Assembly (NCBI GenBank): GCA_017617355.1
Contig: JAFZWI010000015.1
Coordinates: forward strand, 1 to 37,510
Origin: Salinivirgaceae bacterium
Lineage (GTDB): Bacteria > Bacteroidota > Bacteroidia > Bacteroidales > SZUA-534
Direction: 5' to 3'
Length of the DNA stretch: 37,510 bases
The translations under genes were made by a program, and so were the position numbers. Shown in pieces: positions 1 through 8,200 of the stretch. How positions within the stretch are numbered: the first letter of the stretch is position 1; each line of letters begins with the position of its first letter. The notes under the pieces were generated by a model that was not told where the DNA came from, did not search any database, and saw only the letters and a list, made by a program, of their open reading frames with translations.

Positions 1-32
1 CTTTCAATTTCCCGCGAAGCGGCTCGCCTTAA

Positions 33-1229
33 TTATTCTAATGTCCAATCTTTAAATGTGTCGCAAACCGATAGTATGTAGTCTTTCCGCTTGGTGAGTC
101 GTTCGGCAAAGATTTCCTGACAGTGGCGAATCACCTCATCGGGGAACGAGTTGCTCAACGACAGCCACGTGAAGTTGCGCAGACAGCCCACAACGGCAAT
201 CTGCTCGGTGCGGTGCTTAATGAAATCGGCGCTCTGGCCTTCGAAATAATATTGTATCATCTTCAACCATATATCGTTAGCCAACTGCTGCGGAAGGCCG
301 ATAATCTGCTCGTAATCGCCCACGAGCGACACCATTGCCGAATAGGAATGTCCCAAATCGATAATCGGGTGTCCGTAGCCAACCTCGCCCATATCAATCA
401 GCATCAGCTCGCCGTTCTGCAGCATTGCGTTTTTTGTCTGAAGGTCGCAGTGCAGAAGGCGGTCGCCTTGCGGGATTGACTGAATTATGCGCATCATAAG
501 GTCGGTAGATGGCGCGTCGAAATAGCGGCTGATAATGCGCACGGCTTCTTCCTCGCGCTCGATGCACGACGGAATGCTGCCGCCTTTTGGCACCTTAATG
601 TCGTGCAGGTGGCGGAACAGACTGGCATAGAGCCTTGCAAACTCGTCGATGCGCTGCGGCTCACGTTTCAGGCAGGCGGTCAGTGTATCGGCTTTAAGCA
701 ACTCATACACAAGACCATACTGACTGCCGACACGCACAATATCGAACGATATGGCGGTGGGCATTCCCAAAACAAACGACTCTTTGGCCATTGTAATTTC
801 GGTCTGCACCTCGTCGATGGTGGTGCCCTCGCGGAACACTTTTATAATTGTGTCGTCATCTATGCGATAGACCACGCCAACGCCGCCGCGGCCAATAATC
901 TGGCATCCGTCGACGCTGAAACGCCGCATAGCCTTCTCCACGTTCATAATCTTTGTAAAGCCCGTCATTTCAAGCACTTGATAAACGTCGGGGCAAACCT
1001 CGGTGACGCGGAACCCCGGGTAGCGCTTTGCCAGTCCCAGCAGAATACGCAGTCCCGAACTCGATATGTATTCAAGCCCGCAAGCGTCGCAGGTCAGAGT
1101 GTCGATTTTGCCGCAGGCCGCCAGCTGGCTGTCGATGTCGGCTGCAGCCTGTGTTGTGGCTGTTGTGTCCATTCGCCCTTCGATGGTGAGTGTTGCCTGT
1201 CCGTTGCGGTTGTTTGCTGTTATCTTCAT
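33..1229 (-). CDS. STAS domain fused to a protein kinase-like/phosphotransferase domain
   Basis: This is a 398-residue fusion. Residues 1-100 read as a STAS (anti-sigma-factor antagonist) domain: alternating strands and helices with ISSSGLR at 55-61, the position where RsbV/SpoIIAA proteins carry their phosphorylated serine (usually D-S-S-G; here the Asp is Ser). Residues 108-390 resemble the protein-kinase/aminoglycoside-phosphotransferase fold: a glycine loop IGRGGVGVVY (112-121), a candidate ATP lysine K130, HCDLQTKN (260-267) as catalytic loop with D262 and N267, and IDMGE with D279 as the metal-binding Asp. No signal peptide is visible, so it is probably cytoplasmic. A plausible inference is that the kinase part phosphorylates a STAS serine or a small molecule; the substrate is unknown. 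It lies downstream of, and on the same strand as, the barrel gene at 1334-2215, but a terminator separates them. The frame is intact, with stop at 33-35. Confidence 0.8.
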   Translation of the reverse strand: MKITANNRNGQATLTIEGRMDTTATTQAAADIDSQLAACGKIDTLTCDACGLEYISSSGLRILLGLAKRYPGFRVTEVCPDVYQVLEMTGFTKIMNVEKAMRRFSVDGCQIIGRGGVGVVYRIDDDTIIKVFREGTTIDEVQTEITMAKESFVLGMPTAISFDIVRVGSQYGLVYELLKADTLTACLKREPQRIDEFARLYASLFRHLHDIKVPKGGSIPSCIEREEEAVRIISRYFDAPSTDLMMRIIQSIPQGDRLLHCDLQTKNAMLQNGELMLIDMGEVGYGHPIIDLGHSYSAMVSLVGDYEQIIGLPQQLANDIWLKMIQYYFEGQSADFIKHRTEQIAVVGCLRNFTWLSLSNSFPDEVIRHCQEIFAERLTKRKDYILSVCDTFKDWTLE

Positions 1230-1276
1230 AGCAGTGTTTTTTAACGATTGAATGGTAAATGTAAGGAAAATCTTAA

Positions 1277-1313
1277 AATAAAAAACGCCGGCAACGAGTT
1301 GTTATCGGCGTTT
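1277..1313 (-). terminator. Rho-independent terminator after the first barrel gene
   Basis: On the minus strand, AAACGCCG (1306-1313) pairs with CGGCGTTT (1283-1290), followed by a T-rich run interrupted by one A. It lies just past the stop codon at 1334 and would end the giant/barrel transcript before the STAS-kinase gene. Confidence 0.75.
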
Positions 1314-1333
1314 AAGAATAGGGGAGTACCCCA

Positions 1334-2215
1334 TTAGAATTTTGCAGAACTGCTGATATGGAATGTCTTTCGAAAATCGAGTAAAACAGCCGCTTCCAAT
1401 CCTATAGTTAGCAGATGAGCCTTGTCTACTTGGTTTGAGTTCAGCGAGCTGTTGTACTGGCGGCCAGTGTCCACTATCGGGGCATCAGCAGGTTTTGCAA
1501 TGTTTAGCGGACAGTAGCTAAAATATGGTCCGGCATAGGCCGACATTGTCTTGCTGAGGCTCTTGTGTAAAAGCGCCTCGCCGTAAATCGACATGTTGAA
1601 GCCAGCAATGTTGGTCTTTCCTTTCTGTTTTTCGGCCTCGACAGTGTAGAAATCGTGTTCCTCCATGTCCTCAAACTGTACATCCAACGACGGATAGTAT
1701 CCCGAAACCTTGTATTGACCCGATTTCAGCTTGTATCGGCTGCTGACTGGTATTCCGAATCGGAGTCCCATTCCAAGATATAAATCATTGCTTGACAGTA
1801 TGTTCTCAATGCGGAACGTGGCGCCGACAGGAATCTCTATCTGAAACATCTTCTGCTTCTCGACAAAGTTGATGTATTCCGTGCGCAACTCGTATGGACG
1901 ATTGTTCTCATTGTCAAACTCTTGAGTCGTTTCAAGCATGTTGAATTCCGCTTTTGAACTATAGTTAGCAAAGCCAAATCCGCCGCTCACGCTCCATTGG
2001 TTGTTGAGGTGGCGCAGATATTTGGCTGCGAAGGTCGAACCCACGCCAACCGTGTGTTCGCCGTCTTTGGGCGCGAATTGTATGTTTTGCAGACCGCCGC
2101 CCAACTCAACAACCAACCATTCGTTGTTGCCTTTCTTTTGTGCGTTCGACGGGATAAAGCTTCCGACTATCAGTCCGGCCAGAAGCGTTAATTGTATGAT
2201 TGTCTGTCTTTTCAT
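1334..2215 (-). CDS. Outer-membrane beta-barrel protein, partner of the upstream giant (cassette A)
   Basis: The 293-residue product has a signal peptide (about 1-25, ending SNAQ) followed by alternating amphipathic strands rich in Gly, Tyr and Phe. It ends in an aromatic residue (SSAKF), typical of outer-membrane barrels. It broadly resembles the PorT-like/OmpA-like 'outer membrane beta-barrel' families of Bacteroidota, but I cannot name a specific family. It is clearly paralogous to the product of 29873-30814: shared landmarks include GGGLQ-IQ, EKQK followed by EIP, G-PVSS-YKL, GYYP-L, QKGK, YFSYC and SNQ-D-A-LL. It starts 25 bp after the giant gene at 2241-10133 on the same strand, so the two are almost certainly cotranscribed. 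A role as membrane anchor or export partner of the giant is inference, supported only by the repeated pairing. Confidence 0.8.
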   Translation of the reverse strand: MKRQTIIQLTLLAGLIVGSFIPSNAQKKGNNEWLVVELGGGLQNIQFAPKDGEHTVGVGSTFAAKYLRHLNNQWSVSGGFGFANYSSKAEFNMLETTQEFDNENNRPYELRTEYINFVEKQKMFQIEIPVGATFRIENILSSNDLYLGMGLRFGIPVSSRYKLKSGQYKVSGYYPSLDVQFEDMEEHDFYTVEAEKQKGKTNIAGFNMSIYGEALLHKSLSKTMSAYAGPYFSYCPLNIAKPADAPIVDTGRQYNSSLNSNQVDKAHLLTIGLEAAVLLDFRKTFHISSSAKF

Positions 2216-2240
2216 TTCGAGTCCTGTTTAAATTGTTGGC

Positions 2241-5200
2241 TTATAGTTTGATAATGTTGATTGACTCGCCGCCAGCACTGATTGTGTATGAGCCTTGCGG
2301 CAGATTGCTGAGGTCGAACTCCTCGCCAGCTGGATTGCTGACGGTCTCTGTCTTCCATATCTTTCCGTTACTGTCAGTTACAATCAGACGGTCGCCAGCA
2401 TTCATCTTGCCCGATTTAACAATCACCTTGTCCGTTGTCGGGTTGGGGTAAGCAATGATAGCTGTTGTCTGTGGTTCCTCAAATATCTCCTCACACGAGT
2501 TTATCTCTACGCCGTCAATGGTTACGGCTGTTAGGTAGTAGTTGCCTGTAAGTCCGCCAATTTCCTGATAATAAGCCTTGTCGCTAACCAGCTCGCCATT
2601 GTGGTACCAGTTGTACGACTCGTAGTTGCCGGTGGTGTTGTCGACGGTTATCACATCGTCCCACATGGTTGTGATGATGCGGCGTTTCACGGTGTACTGA
2701 ATTCTTTTAGTCATCGAATCGCCTCCTGCTTCGCCAGTTACTGTTATAGTGCCGGTTGGGGCTGCGTTTTCAGGAATGTCAAAGCTGGCGCCGGTTTGTG
2801 TTGAGTCAATAACACCGTTTACACTCCAAGTGAATTTGATGTCAGCAGGGCTTAGATTAGTCGCTTCGATGTGGGTCTTATCGCACCCGCCAAATGTTTC
2901 TGGCACTGAAAAATAGATGCGTTCGTTAATCGGTCCTGGAACCCAAATGACATTGCAAGTCAAATCGCACGCAGGCATGGTTTCTGGTATAGAATCCTCC
3001 CAAGTATATGCGTACATACCATCCAATAATTCTAATTCAGGAGCCACAATTGGCGTTCCGTAAGCCACTTGTCCGGCTTTTGTATAATTGTTGTTGCTGA
3101 TAGTGCCGCCGTTCAAATTCCATTTCAATTCATATTTGTTTCGGCTGTAGTTGATGTTGATAACCGTTGAACTGTCGTCAGCAATGCTGTCCTGTTCAAA
3201 CGCCTCTGCAGTAAAGCCTTCGAATGTTTTGGCAACGGCAGCGGTGAGCGAGCTTGCAATGCCGCTGAGAGTATCGGTTGCTGCAATGGCGAAATTGCCG
3301 TCGAGCGCTTGCTGGTTGTGGCGGACAACATAGAGAGTCGTATGCGGCTCGGGTTGTGGCTCAGGAGCGTTGTTGACTGTCCAGATGGCGGTTGCTGTGA
3401 AACTGCTATCGGGCATGGTGGTAGGAATTTCGGTATTCCAAACGTAGGTGAATCCTTCGCAGACAAGCACCGGCGCTATTATTGGTGTGCCGAACAAAAT
3501 GTCACCATCGGCAGTGTATTCGGTTTTATCGTCGATTGTACCTTCACCAACGTTCCATGTCAGTTGGTGCGTATTGCGGATGTACATAATGTTAATCACG
3601 GTTGAGCCGTCGGCTTCGATGTTTGCTTGGTTGAACTCTTGTGCGGAGAAACCGGTATACACTTTAGCTTCAGCCACAGTTGCGGCATCTGTCAGTCCGG
3701 TCAGCGTTTCTGTCGCATCGATAGTGTAGAGCGAACCGTCAACATTCTGCAGCCAATGGTTAACAGTGTATTCCACATTGTTGGCTGTCCATGTCGCGAT
3801 AAGCGAAAGGTCATGGTCAGGCATGGTAGCTGGAATTTCAGTGTTCCATGTCAGCGTGTAACCGTCTTTGATAAGCGTCGGCGCAACTATCGGTGTTCCG
3901 AAAGCGATGTTATCGTTGCTTTCGGTGTACGGTTCGTCGCTAATAGTGCAGATGCCGAAATACCAATCCAACTCATAATGGTTGCGGGTGTACCGAATGC
4001 TGATAGTAGTTGAGCCATCGGCAGCAATTATAGCTTGATCAAACGTCTGATAGGTGAAACCTTCGTATTCGCGGGCTTGTGCAGCTGTCAGAGAAGCTGT
4101 GGCACCTGTTAGGTTATCGGTTTCGTCGGCCATTGCTGCGTAACTGCCGTCGATGTTCTGTTTGTAATGCAGTACGGTGTAGGCAGTGTTGGTGTTTGGT
4201 GTCCATGTTGCGGTGTAAGTAACATTTCCGTCAGGCATTGTGGCAGCAATAGAGCTATTCCAGCCAGAAAATGCGTAGCCTTCTTTTTCCGGGTCGGCGG
4301 GAGCGTTTATTTCTGCACCAAATCTAACATCGCCATTAGTGCAGTTCTCTGTTACTTCAACGCCGTCGACAATCCAGCGCAATGTGTGGACGTTGCGTTT
4401 GTAGTAGATTTCAGCTACACCAGAGCCGTCAGCCTCAATGTTGCAATTGACAATTTTATCAGGTTCAGCCGTGAATCCAGTGTAGTTTTTGGGCGCGACA
4501 TTTGTTGTGACGTTAGTTTTACCAGTTTTGTCTTCGGTTTCGTGTTTTGTATATTCGTCATTGTCAATATTTTGCAGCCAATGTTCCACTTTGTATGGAG
4601 TGTCGCCATTTTCGGTCCATTGTGCGATGCATTCAATGTCAGTAGCAGGCATAGTGGTAAAGTTTGGAAGCCAGCCGTTGAAGGTGAAACCGGTTTTCTG
4701 TGGGTCATTGGGTTTGATAATCTCTGTCTCAAACTCAACAGCACCATGGGTGTAATCGCCTGTAAGGGCTGTTCCGCCATCGGTGTTCCATGTAAGATTG
4801 AAGCTCCTGTTCTTGAATTGTGCGGTGTATGTCGCATTATCAGTTACATTTATGGTACGTGTGCTTTGCGTATTGCCATCGTTCCATTGCACAAATTCAT
4901 ATCCGTTGTTGTTGACTATGGCGTGAATTTCCACGTTTGTTTCGAAATCGTATAAGCCCGAACCGGATGTGGTACCTTTGCTGTCGTCGGCGCTAACAAT
5001 GGTCAGTGTGTATTTCTCCCTTTCAAGTGAGGCTGTGTATGATGCGTTACCTGTTATGTTCACATTTCGTGGGTTCAGAGTGCTGTTGTCATTCCAATTC
5101 ACAAATTTGAATCCGTGGTTTGGTGATGTGCTGATTTCAACAGTGTGGCCATACTCGTATGTGCCGGAGCCGATTGTTGAACCTTGCGTGGCGTCGCAGT

Positions 5201-8200
5201 TCACAGTTATAGTGTATTGCTGCAGTGTTGTTGAATATACGGCTTTGTATTTGGCGGGGCCGGCAACATTCACCACTTCCGGTGTCCAGTTGCTGAATGT
5301 GTAGATGTATTGCACGTCAGCGTCGCGTTGTGGTGTGCTGCATTGTGGTTTGACACCGTATTCAACATCACCTGACCATAATGGCGAGTTGTCAAAATCG
5401 ACAAATTCAACGAGATATTTACGACGTGTTTCATCGAACAATGCTGTATATGTGGCATTGCCGGTAACTACTTCAATTTCAGGTTGCCATTGACCGTTGA
5501 AAGTATAATCAAATTCATCGGTTGATGTTTTTTCCGGAGTCTCACCTGCATATTGGGGTATGGTTCCGAATTCAACCTGATAGATTGTCGATTGTCCGTT
5601 GCCATCAACAAATGTAATATCGTATTTGTTTTTGGTTTGTGAGTATTGCGCGGTGTAATCCTGGTCTTTTGTTACATTTTCGATAGCCGGTTCCCAATTT
5701 GAGAAGGTGTATGTGTATTCCGCATCAGCGGCGCGGGTTGGTGCGGTGTGCGACGGAGTCTCATTGAATTCATATTGTTGTGTTGCAATTAGCCTGCCGT
5801 CGTAGTCGAAGAAACGGATTGTGTATAAATGTGTTGCCGACGTGAATTGTGCGGTGTATGTGGCAGGTCCGGTTACATTGGCTATGTCGGGCGACCATTT
5901 GGTGAATGTGTACACGTGTTCGTTGTCGGCCGGTCTTGTTGGATTCGGGAGTTCTGAGCCTTCATCATCAACATAGGCGGGCAGTACATCATATACCAAA
6001 TTGTATGATTTCAGTACAGTGCCGTCATAGTTCATAAACACAATATCGTATGATTGTAATTCCTCATGATATACGGCGGTAAAGGTGGTTTCGCCTTTGA
6101 TTGCAGTTGAGGACAGCGATTTGTCCCAACCCAAATATGAGTATTTGTATTGGGCGGTGTTTGGACGTGTCGGTGATTCGAGCGGATAATGCGCGTAGTT
6201 ATTGTAGTCCACCTCGGTTTCGAACAATACACTTCCGTCATAGTTTTTGAACCAAACTTTGTAAGAGCGTACAATATTCTTATAGGTGGCGGTGTAGGTC
6301 GCTTCGCCAGTAACATTGGCAAGTGCGGGCGTCCATCCATTATGTATGAAGTCGTATTGCTCGGTTGATACTTTCAACGGAGTCTCGCCAGTATATTCGG
6401 GAGTGTCGCCGTATTCGAACGACTGGTCTTTGAGAGGAGAACCGTCTTCGTTGATAAAATGTATGGTGTATTGGTTCACTGTCTCATTGTATTGGGCGGT
6501 ATAAGTCTCGCTTTTTGTTACGGCTAAAATAGGCTTGTCCCAACCCTTGAACGAGTATGTATATTGTGCTGTAGGCTCTAATACTGGTGTGCCGGCAAAC
6601 GATGGCGTCTCATTATAATAATACGTCCGTTCGTCGAGTGTTGTGCCGTCAGCGTTTTTGAATGTAATGGTGTAAGGTATCGGCGTGCTGGTATAAACAG
6701 CTTTGTAAGTTGTGTTACCGGTTACTTTTGTGATGTTTTTGTCCCAACTATCGAAAGTGTAGGTGAATTGCACATCAGCATCACGCGATGGTGTGGATTC
6801 TGTGTAGGCCGGAGTGTCGTCATATTCAACATCTGACGATTGCAGAACTGAGTTGTCATAATTGACAAATTCAATGCGGTATTTGTTTATTGTCTCATTG
6901 AATTGTGCAGTATAGTTGGCATTTCCTCCAACGCTGGTGATTGCAGGTGACCATAAGTCGTTGAATGTATATGAGTATTTTGCTGTTGCGGTTTTTGTAG
7001 GTGTGGTGCCGGTGTATGCGGGTGTCGTGCCAAAATCCCAATCGCTTTCTTGCAACAATGCGTTGTCACCGTCAAAGAACTTGATGGTGTATTTGCGCAA
7101 AGTCTGCGAGTATGTGGCTTTGTAATCCTTGTCTTCAGTCACATTTGTAATATCGGGAGTCCAACCAGTGAATGTGTAGTCGTATTGCGTGTCGCTTGGT
7201 CGTATTGGGGCGGCATGCGATGGTGTCTGGTTGTATTCATATTGTTTCGATTCAATAACTTCGTCATCGTAGTCAAGGAACCTGATGGTGTAGAACTTGG
7301 TTGCCGACGAGAATTGTGCAGTGTATGTGGCCGGTCCGGTCACATTAACTATGTCGGGCTCCCATTTGATGAATGTGTAATTGTTTGCCCCGTCAGTCGG
7401 TTTGGTCGGTGTCGATCCGTTGTATGCCGGTTTGGTGCCATATTCCACATCGGTGGCTTGTAGCACATCGCCATTGTGGTTGACAAATGTAATGGTGTGT
7501 TTGCGCTTCGATGGTGTGAAAGTGGCAGTGTAGGTGGCTGCTCCAGTCACATTTGCTATATTGGGTGTCCATCCGGCAAACGTATAATTCCATTCATCTG
7601 TGGACGCTTTGGTTGGGTCGCTGTCATTATAATCTACTTCTGAACCATAATCCAATGTGTATTTTTTTAGTTCATTGCCGCCTTCATCAACAAATCGGAT
7701 TACATATTGGCGTTTGGTCTTATTGAATGTTGCTGTGTAGGTGGCGGTTCCTGTCACACTGGTTATCGCAGGCGACCATCCGGCAAATGAATATGTCCAT
7801 TCATCGTCTGAAGGTTTTGTCGGTGTGGCGTCTGAATATACTGGTCTGGCGTCATATTCAACATCGGTGTTCTGCAAAACGCTGCCGTCGTAATTGACAA
7901 ACTTGATAGCGTATTTGTTTACCGTTTCGTTGTATGTGGCTTTATATGTGGCGTTTCCGGTGACCGGTACAATTGCATTATCCCAACCTTTGTATGAGTA
8001 GGTGTATTTTGCGGTTCCGGGTCGTGTTGGTGTGGCTCCGTTGTAAAGTGGTTCGGCATCGTATTCAACTTCTGATGTCTGAAGTGGTGAATCATCGTAA
8101 TTGACGAAACTAATGGTGTATTTGTTTATTGTGCTCGCAAATTGCACTGTATATGTGGCGTTACCAGTAACTTTCGCAATGGGCGGATTCCAACCATTGA

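Noticed and set aside
1321..1332. GGGG-AGTA-CCCC dyad next to the barrel A stop codon
   Set aside because: The stem is only 4 bp and a proper terminator lies just beyond it; it is too short to call.
4167..4955. 262-codon plus-strand open frame antisense to giant A
   Set aside because: Shadow of the minus-strand repeat protein; unnatural Cys/Val/Phe-rich composition.
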